60,147 nucleotides of DNA from the NCBI GenBank assembly GCA_903845935.1, contig CAIMZI010000039.1:1-60147 (forward strand). The letters are read 5' to 3'. Shown piece after piece: positions 25,729 through 34,488 of this stretch. Positions within the stretch are counted from its first letter, which is position 1; every line of letters starts with the position of its first letter. The position numbers were made by a program, and so were the translations under genes. The notes below the pieces were generated by a model. It was not told where the DNA came from. It searched no databases and worked only from the letters and a program-made list of their open reading frames with translations. The DNA comes from an uncultured beta proteobacterium. GTDB lineage: Bacteria > Pseudomonadota > Gammaproteobacteria > Burkholderiales > Burkholderiaceae_C.

Positions 25729-25886
25729 CTAAGTTACCTTTCTTCACAAAGCAGGATGGCCGCCTCAAGGTCTAACTGCTGCAATAGCGGACTACTTTAT
25801 GTCATCTGATACGGGAATTCAATCCTCTAAACAAGGTAGTTTCATACCCTGAACGCGGTATGCCCTGTACCTAATTTGCGCGGCGG

Positions 25887-27572
25887 TCAGCTGTTGATCA
25901 GTTTGTGCGCGACCGCGTAGCGGGTCAGTTCGGCGGCGCTATGCAGGTCGAGCTTGCGCATCAAATTGCGCCGATGGGTGGCGGCGGTGGAGGTAGAAAT
26001 ACCCAGATGCTCGCCGATTTCTGCGGAGGTGCAACCCGCTGCAATCAGCTGGATCACCTGCTGCTCCCTTGCGCCAAGGACGGGTGTGCAGGGGGTAAAT
26101 GGCACGGACTGTGGCGGCGTCTGCGGCGCTTTGCCAAGATTTTGCATCAGTGCTTCTATGCGTTGCAGTAATTCAGCGCCTTCCTGTTTAAGGAGTTTCT
26201 CTTGGCTGATGTCTTGTAGCGTTCCTACGGCCCGCACGGCAGCCGCCTTTTCATCACGCGCAACAACTTTGCCTTGCGAGCGCACCCAGACCCAGTGGCC
26301 GTCCCTATGCCGCAGGCGGTACTCGATCCTTAAATATGGCAGATCACCTTCTAGGTACGCGTTGATGGCCGCCCGTCGCGGGGGTGCATCGTCAGGATGT
26401 ACCAAGGCTTCGAGATCGCCCATGTGCGAAAAAATACCACTTTGCGCCTGGCCAAGTATTTGGCAGGCCCTTTCGCTCAGATGCAGTTCGCCGCTGGGAA
26501 TTTGCAAATCCCACAGCCCCAGGTCGGCACCCAGGAGTGCCATTTCCAGGCGTTGCTCATGGCGCTTTCGCTCGGAAATATCCACCATCGTGCTGCGGAT
26601 CAACAGCACTTCGCTGACCGAATCCGTCGCCACATCAGCGTCCATCGAAAAGCAACGGACGCTTCCATCCTTGCAATAGAAATCCAGTTCGATATTCCTT
26701 ATGCGGCCCGATTCGAGGAGGCGCGGAAAAATATCGTTGAAGAGTTGCACGCTGTGCGGAGTCAGGAACTCCACCATTCTGTGGTCCACATACTCTGCCT
26801 GTGTGTAGCCAAGCAGCGCCAACTCGGTCTTGTTGGCCAGCAGGATCACACCTTCGGCTGAAAGCGAGTGATATCCGCAGGGCGCTTGGTCATACAGATC
26901 CAAAAACTGCTGGGTTCGACTCTTGACCCGCTGTTCGAGTTCGAGGCGATGTTGTGCGAGTTCCAAAGCGAGGGCTTTGTGCTGGCTGATGTCGGTTAGC
27001 ACCAGGCGCAGGCTGCCATCGGCTCCCTGCGAGACGTTGCTGACCAGTTGCGCCCAGAATTGCGTGCCGTCTTTTTTCTGCATGCGCAACTCGGCGGTCT
27101 GCGCTTGGCCACTTTTGAGCAGCGCCTTGCCCATCAGGTAGTAAATGTCCATGTCATCCCTGTAGATGAATCGGGACAAGGACTGCTGCACCAGTGCGCT
27201 GCGCTCCAAGCCAAGCAGGGTGCTAAGGGTGAGGTTGGCTTGCAGGATCACACCCGCTTCGCTCACGCTGCAATAGCCAACCGGGGCCAGATCGTAGAGG
27301 TCGAAATAGCGGCGGTGTGCTGCGCTGAGCTCCGCCTGCCTGCGTCGCAACTCCTCGTTTTGCATCTCCAGTTCGATCTGATGCACGTGCAGCTCATGCA
27401 GTGTCTGCGCGCTTGTTTCTGGTGATGCCGCGCAGGGGCCTGGCACCGGCGGCGCGGTGCGCGTGCGCAATGCCGTCTCGGCCTCGCGGCGCAAGGAGGA
27501 GCCTGCGAGCGACTCCGCTGCGGTCGCACACTGGGCGCCTGTCTTGTCCCAATCAGGTATTGCTGCCGCCAT
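25887..27572 (-). CDS. Triple-PAS LuxR-type transcriptional regulator
   Basis: A 561-residue protein. After a short helical lead with HELHVHQIELEMQNEELRRR, three PAS domains follow at about 85-195, 215-325 and 335-450 (S-box ends VLTDISQHKAL, STMVDISERKRHE, GTLQDISQEKLL). It closes with a LuxR-type helix-turn-helix (LGAREQQVIQLIAAGCTSAEIGEHLG, then STAATHRRNLMRKLDLHS). It has no kinase or receiver domain, so it would link PAS-sensed signals directly to DNA. The ATG at 27572 overlaps the end of the upstream CheB-CheR gene by 20 bases, implying co-translation. Confidence 0.88.
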   Translation of the reverse strand: MAAAIPDWDKTGAQCATAAESLAGSSLRREAETALRTRTAPPVPGPCAASPETSAQTLHELHVHQIELEMQNEELRRRQAELSAAHRRYFDLYDLAPVGYCSVSEAGVILQANLTLSTLLGLERSALVQQSLSRFIYRDDMDIYYLMGKALLKSGQAQTAELRMQKKDGTQFWAQLVSNVSQGADGSLRLVLTDISQHKALALELAQHRLELEQRVKSRTQQFLDLYDQAPCGYHSLSAEGVILLANKTELALLGYTQAEYVDHRMVEFLTPHSVQLFNDIFPRLLESGRIRNIELDFYCKDGSVRCFSMDADVATDSVSEVLLIRSTMVDISERKRHEQRLEMALLGADLGLWDLQIPSGELHLSERACQILGQAQSGIFSHMGDLEALVHPDDAPPRRAAINAYLEGDLPYLRIEYRLRHRDGHWVWVRSQGKVVARDEKAAAVRAVGTLQDISQEKLLKQEGAELLQRIEALMQNLGKAPQTPPQSVPFTPCTPVLGAREQQVIQLIAAGCTSAEIGEHLGISTSTAATHRRNLMRKLDLHSAAELTRYAVAHKLINS

Positions 27573-30500
27573 GGACCAAGCGCTCGGTTGTGGCAACGGC
27601 ATAAACTTCGGTGTCATCATTGCGCAAGGCAGTGGCCGTGATCGAGACCTCCAGCACCGAGCCGTCCTTGGCAAGGCGTTGGCTGCGATACGGCTCTATT
27701 ACCTGTGCCCGGCCCAGCCGCTCCATCTGATCCAGCGCCAGCGCGCGTTGCTCCGGTGGCACGCGGTCCAGCAGGTTCAAGCGCAAGGCCTCTGCCTCGG
27801 TCCAGCCATAGATGCGCTGCGCCGCAGGGTTCCAGGCCAGAATGCGGCCATCCAGCGCGTGCATGGTCATGGCATCGTGCGCGTCACGCAAAACGACCGC
27901 CAAACGCCTGTCGGAGCTGGCCTTGTCCAGCAGGCCCTGCAGGCGCTTGCGCTCGGTGATGTCAACAAACGAGATCACGACCAAAGCGGGCAATGGCTCG
28001 CCCGTGGCAAAGACGGGCACCGCGTTGACCGAAATCCAGGCTACCGCGCCGTCGGGCTTGTAAAGCCCCATGACCACGCCTTTTTGCACCAGTCCCGTGC
28101 GAAAGGCTTGTTGGCTGGGGCGCGACTCGGGCAAAAAAGGACTGCCGTCTTCATGAATGGTGTGCCAGCGCGCATCCAGCGTGCTTCGCTCCTGCAGCTC
28201 CTGCTTGCTCAGACCCAAGATGCGCTCGGCCGCCGGATTCCAGGTCGTGATGGTGCCGTCTCTGGTGTGCAGCAGCACACCTTCGGACAAGGCCGAGACG
28301 ACGGATCGAAAGCGCTGTTCGCTTTGCTTGAGTGCCGTCAGCGCAAGATGCAACTGGGCCATGTCCACCTGCGCCTTCACCACTTCGGAAATGTCCATAA
28401 AGGTGACGGCCGCCCCCTCGATGACATTTTCCAAGGTGCGGTAGGGCAGGATGCGCAGCATGTACCAGTGGTCGTCCTTGTCCTGCACCCGGATTTCCTT
28501 GGCCGCCAGGGTGTCCAGCACCGACGCGATGTCTTCCGTCAAGCGGTCGTAGTCGCGCAGTCTGGCCATGAAATGGCCCAAGGGTCGGCCCACATCGCTT
28601 CCCACCAGCTTGATGATGGCGGTGGCAGAGGGAGTGAAGCTGAGGATGCGCTGTTGCAGGTCGACAAATACGGTGGCGATGCCGCTGCCCGCCAGCAGGT
28701 TGCGGTTGTCATTGAGTGCGCGCGCCAGATCAGCCACCTTGTTTTGCTGCTCGACGTTGACCGTTGCCAGCTCTTCATTCAAGGATTGCAGCTCTTCCTT
28801 GGAGGTGGCCAGCTCCTCGTTGCTGGCTTGCAATTCTTCGTTGACCGACTGCATTTCCTCGATCGCTGAGCGGAGTTCCTCGGTTGAGGTTTCCGTATCC
28901 TCGCGGGCGCTGCGCAGCAGCTTGTCCTTGTCACGCAGATCCTTCTCAAGCGCTGCAACGCGCTCGTCGACCGGCACTTCGGGCGCAGCCTCTGCAACGC
29001 TGGGCGGCGCCTCAGAAGCCCCCTGCGGCGCCTCTTCCAGAACGACCAAGTAGCGAATCGCTTGATGCACGTCGGCGGCGCGGGGTGCCACCGGGCACAC
29101 CGTCAGGTTGACTGCAGTAAAGTGGCCGTTGGTCCGCACACGCAGGCCAGCACGACGCACCACGCCGTGGCCTTGCGCCGACTGGAATAGCGCCAGCTTC
29201 AGGGCCTGGGCCAGACCTTCGCGCGCCATCTTCAGGATATTGTTGATGCCCACGTCGCCCGGAGTGGGCTCCAGGTACATGCCGGTGCGCCCACGCAGAT
29301 GCAGAATGTCGCCATTCTTTTCGATCAGAGCGCACACCGGTTCGAGCAACTGCAGCAGGGCGCGCTCGGTTTGCTCGCCCAGCGAGTATTTCGCTGGAAT
29401 GGCCGGGCTGCCCGCACGCAACAAAGGAGCAGACCCCGTCAGAGGCGGCAGAAAATTGCCCAGGGCCTTTTGCGTCGCATTTTCTCGACGTTGAAAGAGC
29501 CTGGATTTGGCATCGATCACAGCAAACAGATTTTCATGCTCACCCACACCTTCGGCGCTGCCCAGAAACAGCAGGCCACCCGGATTGAGCGCGTAGTGGA
29601 ACAGTTGCATCAGCTTTTGTTGCAACTCGCCACGCAGATAAATCAAGAGGTTGCGGCAACTGATGAGGTCGAGTTGGGAAAACGAGGGGTCCCTGATCAC
29701 ATCCTGCTCGGAGAAGGTAATCATGTCGCGGATGACGCGCCGCACACGGTAGCCGCCACCGGGCTCGACCGTAAAGAACTTCGCCAGTTGCTCCTGGCTC
29801 AGATCGGCAACGATGCTGGTTGAATACAGACCGGCGCGGGCCGTGGCGATGGCGCGGCTGTCGATGTCGGTGGCGAATATCTGCACCGCGTAGTCTTGTT
29901 TTTGGACCTGCGTGCGCTCATGCAAGAGCATGGCGATGGAGTAGGCCTCCTCGCCGGTGGAACATCCTGCGGTCCAGACACGAACCTTGTCGCCAGGCTG
30001 TTTGCCCGCCAGCAGTCGGGTTTCGATCTGCTCGTCCAATTTTTCGAAGGCCTGTGGATCGCGCATGAAGTTCGTCACACCGATCAAGACGTCGCGAAAC
30101 AACGCCTCCACCTCCAGCGGGTTCTGCTGCAGGAACCTGGAGTAGTCCTCGAGTCTTTCAATCTGGTGCAAGGCCCGGCGCCGCTCGATGCGCCGAATCA
30201 GTGTGTTGGGTTTGTACAGGGAAAAGTCATGCCCGGTCTGGGCGCGCAGCAGGACAAATATCTTGTTCAGTTCGTTTTCAATGGTGGGCGCGGCGGCGTC
30301 TTGCGGACGCAAGGCCTTGGAGGTCAGTGCGGCATAGGCGATGAGCTGCGCCGGCATCTCGGCAGGTGGAAGCTGATAGTCCGCCAACTCAGTGGCAATG
30401 GCGCTCCTGGGCATGCCGTCGAATTCGGTGGAATCCGGCGTCTGCACCACGACCAAGCCACCTTCCCCCTTGATCGCACGCACGCCCAAGGTGCCGTCAG

Positions 30501-31005
30501 AGCCGGTGCCTGAGAGCACGATGGCCACGGCATTCTCACGCTGGTCCTGCGCCAGGGAGCGGAAAAAATAATCGATGGGCAAGCGTTGACCGTGCGGTAG
30601 GGACGGCTGCAGCAATTGCAGTGCGCCGTTGAGGATCGCCAAGTCGTGGTTGGGCGGGATGATGTAGACGCAGTTGGCCTTGACCACTACCCCGTCCACG
30701 TCCACGACCACCGGCATGCGGGTATAGCGGCTGATAATTTCCGCCAGGATGCTTTCGTGGTTGGGAGCCAGGTGCTGAACCAGTACGAAGGCCATGCCGG
30801 GTTCGGAGCTGGCAGGCAGGCCGGAAAAAAAGGCCTGGAATGCTGCCAAGCCACCGGCAGACGCGCCTATGCCGACGATAGGAAACGCAGCGGTGGCCAC
30901 CACTGCATCGACAGCCGCAGGGTGCGGGACTTGGGTCGACGCTTCAGCAGCAGCCGACTTGGTCTCTTGCGGGCGTCCATTTCTTTTGGTTTGCTTGCTT
31001 GGCAT
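27553..31005 (-). CDS. CheB-CheR-PAS fusion sensor protein
   Basis: A 1150-residue soluble protein. It opens with a CheB methylesterase domain (about 40-225) with Ser in GIGASAGG, His in QHLAPNHES and Asp in SGTGSDGT. A CheR methyltransferase domain follows (about 250-510; TAGCSTGEEAYS, FATDIDSRAI, LDLISCRNLLIYL). Then come a coiled coil (about 690-770) and three PAS domains to the end. All catalytic residues of both chemotaxis-type domains are kept, but no receiver, kinase or methyl-accepting protein is nearby. It is divergent from nasT and overlaps the PAS-LuxR gene, with which it probably forms a signalling unit. Confidence 0.92.
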   Translation of the reverse strand: MPSKQTKRNGRPQETKSAAAEASTQVPHPAAVDAVVATAAFPIVGIGASAGGLAAFQAFFSGLPASSEPGMAFVLVQHLAPNHESILAEIISRYTRMPVVVDVDGVVVKANCVYIIPPNHDLAILNGALQLLQPSLPHGQRLPIDYFFRSLAQDQRENAVAIVLSGTGSDGTLGVRAIKGEGGLVVVQTPDSTEFDGMPRSAIATELADYQLPPAEMPAQLIAYAALTSKALRPQDAAAPTIENELNKIFVLLRAQTGHDFSLYKPNTLIRRIERRRALHQIERLEDYSRFLQQNPLEVEALFRDVLIGVTNFMRDPQAFEKLDEQIETRLLAGKQPGDKVRVWTAGCSTGEEAYSIAMLLHERTQVQKQDYAVQIFATDIDSRAIATARAGLYSTSIVADLSQEQLAKFFTVEPGGGYRVRRVIRDMITFSEQDVIRDPSFSQLDLISCRNLLIYLRGELQQKLMQLFHYALNPGGLLFLGSAEGVGEHENLFAVIDAKSRLFQRRENATQKALGNFLPPLTGSAPLLRAGSPAIPAKYSLGEQTERALLQLLEPVCALIEKNGDILHLRGRTGMYLEPTPGDVGINNILKMAREGLAQALKLALFQSAQGHGVVRRAGLRVRTNGHFTAVNLTVCPVAPRAADVHQAIRYLVVLEEAPQGASEAPPSVAEAAPEVPVDERVAALEKDLRDKDKLLRSAREDTETSTEELRSAIEEMQSVNEELQASNEELATSKEELQSLNEELATVNVEQQNKVADLARALNDNRNLLAGSGIATVFVDLQQRILSFTPSATAIIKLVGSDVGRPLGHFMARLRDYDRLTEDIASVLDTLAAKEIRVQDKDDHWYMLRILPYRTLENVIEGAAVTFMDISEVVKAQVDMAQLHLALTALKQSEQRFRSVVSALSEGVLLHTRDGTITTWNPAAERILGLSKQELQERSTLDARWHTIHEDGSPFLPESRPSQQAFRTGLVQKGVVMGLYKPDGAVAWISVNAVPVFATGEPLPALVVISFVDITERKRLQGLLDKASSDRRLAVVLRDAHDAMTMHALDGRILAWNPAAQRIYGWTEAEALRLNLLDRVPPEQRALALDQMERLGRAQVIEPYRSQRLAKDGSVLEVSITATALRNDDTEVYAVATTERLVHGGSNT

Positions 31006-31259
31006 AGTATGGATTTATCTAAACGACCATGTTACCCGTCTGCCTTGCTCCAACTTGACGACAGCATCATTGCCCAGAGGCTCTGCATGTCTAGGAACTG
31101 CGTATTCGTTCGCAGGCAATAAAGTCTGAGCTTGGATTATAAATTTGGCTAAATAATTTGCTGGGAAATTGCAAAAAAACGGCCATGGTCTTCCTAGGCT
31201 GGAGTGACATCCTGCGCGGTGAATGAGTCTGTGGCGCGTTACTTGCGTCATCATTGGGC

Positions 31260-31907
31260 ATGTCTGATGCCATCCGAATTGTTGTTATTTCTCCCGATCT
31301 GGACCTGGCCGACCCGCAGGACGAGCACTCCATTGAGCAAGCCGAGCGCTCGCGTAGTCTTCGCATCGGCCTGCTGGAGAGCGGCTTCAATCTGGTGGCA
31401 TCGCTGCCGGCGGACGTGTTTCTGACTGAGCGCCTGGCCCAGTTGCGCCCCGACCTGATCATTGTGGACGCCGAGAGCGATGCCCGCGACGCGCTAGAGC
31501 ATGTGGTGATGGCCACGCGCGATGCACGCCGCCCAATCGTGATGTTCACCAACGACCATGACAGCGGCAACGCCCGCGCTGCCGTCGCTGCCGGGGTCAC
31601 TGCCTACATCGTGGCAGGTCTACAGCCTGACCGCATACGCCCGATTTTGGACGTGGCCATGGCCCGTTTCCAACAGGAGCAGGCGCTGCGCCAGGAATTG
31701 GCCGATGCGCGCAACGAGATCAACCAGCTCAGTGCCAGCGCGCAGGAGCGCCGAGTGATTGACCGCGCCAAGGCCTTGCTGATTGAACGCCAGAAGCTCA
31801 GCGAGAACGACGCCTACGCCCGCCTGCGCAAGGCCGCCATGGACAAGAACCTGAAGATTGTGGAGGTGGCCCAGCGCATGCTGGACGTGGCCGATTTGCT
31901 CGGTTAG
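31260..31907 (+). CDS. nasT: ANTAR-domain antitermination regulator NasT
   Basis: A 215-residue response-regulator-like protein with a receiver-type fold (about 4-130; LIIVDAESDARDAL, RPIVMFTNDH), a coiled linker, and a C-terminal ANTAR RNA-binding domain (about 155-210; RVIDRAKALLIERQKLSENDAY, then RKAAMDKNLKIVEVA). NasT proteins bind leader RNA and prevent termination when nitrate is present. Its target is probably the leader 400 bases downstream. No nasS gene, the usual nitrate-sensing partner, is adjacent. The ATG at 31260 is preferred over a TTG two codons earlier. Confidence 0.93.
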   Translation: MSDAIRIVVISPDLDLADPQDEHSIEQAERSRSLRIGLLESGFNLVASLPADVFLTERLAQLRPDLIIVDAESDARDALEHVVMATRDARRPIVMFTNDHDSGNARAAVAAGVTAYIVAGLQPDRIRPILDVAMARFQQEQALRQELADARNEINQLSASAQERRVIDRAKALLIERQKLSENDAYARLRKAAMDKNLKIVEVAQRMLDVADLLG

Positions 31908-32135
31908 ATCTGCGCACTTTCGGGTGAGAAATACGCGTAATTGGTGCATTGCACAAGAAGGGTGCGAGTTTTGAAGGCACTTCTGGCCGCAGGCCGGCGT
32001 GGCACTCTGCGCCGTCCGTGTCCCCCGCCCGCTTGGGCGGGCTCCTCCTTTACCTACCGTCGCAGAGCGCCGCACCGTCCTGCGTCAGCCTGCATGGTGG
32101 GTTCTCATAAGCCGGAGCGGCTGGAGTTATCTCAC
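31908..32135. other. Intergenic region after nasT
   Basis: Gene-free stretch between nasT and the nrt promoter. Besides the NtrC-like site it contains a GC-rich hairpin (CCCGCCC-GCTT-GGGCGGG, 32024-32041) enclosed by a longer-range repeat CTCTGCG/CGCAGAG (32005-32011 and 32061-32067). This structure could end nasT transcription, but no T run follows, so the call is weak. I see no open reading frame that looks real. Confidence 0.5.
31950..31966 (+). promoter_or_regulatory. NtrC-like enhancer site
   Basis: The sequence TGCACAAGAAGGGTGCG matches the NtrC consensus TGCAC(C/T)-N5-GGTGCA at all but two of its fixed positions. It lies about 170 bases before the sigma-54 promoter at 32136, a normal enhancer distance. 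A second, overlapping half site (TTGGTGCA, 31941-31948) precedes it. Together these suggest nitrogen control of the nitrate operon. Only the motif and the position support the call. Confidence 0.6.
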
Positions 32136-32153
32136 TTGGCATGCCACTTGCAT
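32136..32153 (+). promoter_or_regulatory. Sigma-54 (-24/-12) promoter of the nitrate assimilation operon
   Basis: TTGGCATGCCACTTGCAT fits the RpoN consensus TGGCACG-N4-TTGC, with GG at 32138-32139 and GC at 32150-32151 separated by exactly 10 bases. Transcription would start near 32163, giving a leader of about 150 bases before nrtA. With the NtrC-like site upstream, this indicates expression under nitrogen limitation. Confidence 0.82.
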
Positions 32154-32165
32154 AGATAAAACCAA

Positions 32166-32300
32166 GACCAGCAATGGTCAAGCGATGTGCAGCGGCCAAC
32201 GGCGGTTGCAGCATATCCACCGGACAAAGGCGTCCCCACAGCTACACATGCTTCAAGCGATGTGTGGCCTGTGCGGACGCCTTTTTGTTTTGTTTTTTAT
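32166..32300 (+). promoter_or_regulatory. Attenuator leader of the nitrate operon (NasT target) with intrinsic terminator
   Basis: The expected leader RNA holds a small hairpin with a six-base loop (GACC-AGCAAT-GGTC, 32166-32179), a second imperfect hairpin (32188-32210), and then a strong terminator: AAAGGCGTCC (32226-32235) pairs with GGACGCCTTT (32275-32284), followed by a T-rich tract. TCAAGCGATGTG occurs twice, at 32178-32189 and at 32253-32264. The second copy forms the inner 3' arm of the terminator, so the first copy could pair with the 5' arm instead and act as antiterminator. ANTAR proteins act on two-hairpin leaders of this kind; the classical loop bases are not cleanly present. 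Confidence 0.72.
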
Positions 32301-32315
32301 CTCTGGAGTTTTGCC

Positions 32316-33560
32316 ATGACGGATCTTCTGAAAACCAAGCTCACACGCCGCGCCGTGTTGCAAACCGCCGCCATCGGCGCCTTTGGTGTGGACCCCGCGC
32401 TGCGCGCAGCCGTCTATGCCGGCGGCTCTGACGCCCCGGAAAAAACCGAGGTGAAAATCGGCTTCATTCCGCTGACCGACTGCGCCAGCGTGGTCATGGC
32501 GTCCGTCCTGGGGTTTGACCAAAAGTATGGCGTCAAGATCATCCCCAGCAAGGAATCCAGCTGGGCCAGCGTTCGCGACAAACTGGTCAATGGCGAGCTT
32601 GACTTTGCCCATGTGCTCTATGGCCTGGTGTATGGCGTGCATCTCGGAATCGGCGGCCCCAAGAAAGACATGGCCGTGTTGATGACACTCAACAACAACG
32701 GCCAGGCCATCACGCTGTCCAAGAAGCTGGCCGACAAGGGCGCGGTGGATGGTGCCGGGCTTGCGAAGCTGATGAGGGCCGAGAAGCGCGAATACACCTT
32801 CGCACAAACCTTCCCCACCGGCACCCATGCCATGTGGTTGTACTACTGGATGGCTGCCAACGGCATCAACCCGATGGCCGACTCCAAGGTCATCACGGTG
32901 CCGCCGCCGCAAATGGTGGCGAACATGCGCGTGGGCAATATGGACGGCTTCTGCGTGGGCGAGCCCTGGAACCACCGCGCCATCATCGACGGCATTGGTG
33001 TGACCGCCACCACCACGCAGGACATCTGGAAAGACCACCCGGAAAAAGTGCTGGGCACCACCGGCGACTTCGCCCGGAAATACCCCAACACCGCGCGCGC
33101 TGTGACGGCTGCGATTCTGGAAGCCAGCAAGTGGATAGACGCCGGCCTGCAGAACAAGAACAAGATGGCCGAGACCATTGCCGACAAGAGCTATGTGAAC
33201 ACCAGCGTGGACGCCATCAACCAGCGCATCTTGGGCCGCTACCAGAACGGCATGGGCAAGACCTGGGACGACCCCAACTACATGAAGTTCTACAACGACG
33301 GCGCGGTGAATTTCCCCTACCTGTCGGACGGCATGTGGTTCCTGACGCAGCAAAAGCGTTGGGGTCTGTTGAAGGAGCATCCCGACTATCTGGCTGTCGC
33401 CAAGCAGATCAACCAGATCGATATCTACAAGCAGGCAGCAAGCGCGACCAAGACACCGGTGCCCAAGGATGCGATGCGTACTTCCAAGCTGATGGATGGC
33501 ATCGTGTGGGACGGCAAGGACCCCAAGAAATATGCCGACGCTTTCAAGATAAAGGTTTAA
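32316..33560 (+). CDS. nrtA: Nitrate ABC transporter substrate-binding protein (NrtA/CmpA family)
   Basis: A 414-residue periplasmic binding protein. The N-terminus has a Tat-like motif (LTRRAVLQTAAIGAF), and the mature part opens with VKIGFIPLTDCASVVMAS, typical of NrtA/CmpA/NasF proteins that bind nitrate or nitrite. The open frame extends back to 32187 through the terminator, but CTGGAG before the ATG at 32316 and the family start fix the gene start. It is first in an operon with permease and ATPase. With no NasS nearby, this or an unlinked relative might also serve nitrate sensing. Confidence 0.94.
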   Translation: MTDLLKTKLTRRAVLQTAAIGAFGVDPALRAAVYAGGSDAPEKTEVKIGFIPLTDCASVVMASVLGFDQKYGVKIIPSKESSWASVRDKLVNGELDFAHVLYGLVYGVHLGIGGPKKDMAVLMTLNNNGQAITLSKKLADKGAVDGAGLAKLMRAEKREYTFAQTFPTGTHAMWLYYWMAANGINPMADSKVITVPPPQMVANMRVGNMDGFCVGEPWNHRAIIDGIGVTATTTQDIWKDHPEKVLGTTGDFARKYPNTARAVTAAILEASKWIDAGLQNKNKMAETIADKSYVNTSVDAINQRILGRYQNGMGKTWDDPNYMKFYNDGAVNFPYLSDGMWFLTQQKRWGLLKEHPDYLAVAKQINQIDIYKQAASATKTPVPKDAMRTSKLMDGIVWDGKDPKKYADAFKIKV

Positions 33561-33570
33561 AGGAATCATC

Positions 33571-34488
33571 ATGGTGAGCGCTGTTTTTCATTCCCCCTTG
33601 GCCACTGCGGCCGAAGATGTGGCCGTCATGAAGGTGGCGACTCCTGTTGCGGCCAAGGCTGCTGCGGCACCGGCTCCGCTTCGTGCCGATGCCAAACCCG
33701 GCTATGACTGGAACGGTCTCGTAATGGCCGTCATGCCGCCGGTGCTGGGCATGGTTCTGCTGGTGCTGATCTGGTCCATGGTCAGCATGGGCACGGCCGG
33801 CAGCATCCCCACGCCGATCGAAACGGCCAAGCAGGCTGTTTCGCTATTAAGCGACCCCTTCTACCGCAAGGGCCCCAACGACCAGGGCGTGGGCTGGAAT
33901 GTGCTGGCCTCGCTGCAGCGTGTGGCACTTGGCTTTGGTCTTGCGGCCATCGTCGGCATCCCGGCAGGTTTTGTCATCGGCCGCTTTGACTTCATGAGCC
34001 GCATGTTCAACCCGCTGATCAGCCTGATGCGCCCGGTGTCGCCCCTGGCCTGGTTGCCCATCGGCCTCTTGGTGTTCAAGGGTGCGAATCCGGCAGCCAT
34101 CTGGACCATCTTCATCTGCTCGATCTGGCCCATGGTCATCAACACCGCCGTGGGCGTGCAGCGCGTGCCGCAGGACTACATGAACGTGGCCCGCGTGCTG
34201 AATCTCTCCGAGTGGAAGATCGTCACCAAGATCCTGTTCCCCTCGGTGTTGCCCTATATGTTGACCGGCGTGCGCCTGGCAGTGGGCACCGCCTGGCTGG
34301 TGATCGTGGCCGCCGAGATGCTGACCGGTGGTGTGGGTATCGGCTTCTGGGTCTGGGACGAGTGGAACAACCTCAACGTCAAGAACATCATCATCGCCAT
34401 TTTTGTCATCGGCATCGTCGGCCTGATGCTCGAATACGCCCTGATCAAAATCGCATCCGCATTCACATTTGAAGAGGTGAAGTCATGA
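33571..34488 (+). CDS. nrtB: Nitrate ABC transporter permease
   Basis: A 305-residue inner-membrane permease of the binding-protein-dependent type. A 50-residue Ala/Pro-rich N-terminus precedes the first helix (about 52-72), then the core membrane helices with the EAA-like loop around VPQDYMNVARVLNLSEWK that contacts the ATPase. The closing block is GGVGIGFWVWDEWNNLNVKNI, typical of NrtB. The stop overlaps the ATPase start (ATGA). Confidence 0.95.
   Translation: MVSAVFHSPLATAAEDVAVMKVATPVAAKAAAAPAPLRADAKPGYDWNGLVMAVMPPVLGMVLLVLIWSMVSMGTAGSIPTPIETAKQAVSLLSDPFYRKGPNDQGVGWNVLASLQRVALGFGLAAIVGIPAGFVIGRFDFMSRMFNPLISLMRPVSPLAWLPIGLLVFKGANPAAIWTIFICSIWPMVINTAVGVQRVPQDYMNVARVLNLSEWKIVTKILFPSVLPYMLTGVRLAVGTAWLVIVAAEMLTGGVGIGFWVWDEWNNLNVKNIIIAIFVIGIVGLMLEYALIKIASAFTFEEVKS

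Noticed and set aside
27457..28869. 470-codon plus-strand frame opposite the CheB-CheR-PAS gene
   Set aside because: The minus strand has full CheB, CheR and PAS domains; the plus product is low-complexity and unrecognisable.
32005..32067. GC hairpin after nasT as a terminator
   Set aside because: The stem is strong but no T run follows, so an intrinsic terminator cannot be supported; noted only as structure.
32187..32315. N-terminal extension of nrtA upstream of the ATG at 32316
   Set aside because: It would run through the leader terminator and its T tract. The ATG at 32316 with CTGGAG fits the family start and the Tat-like signal.
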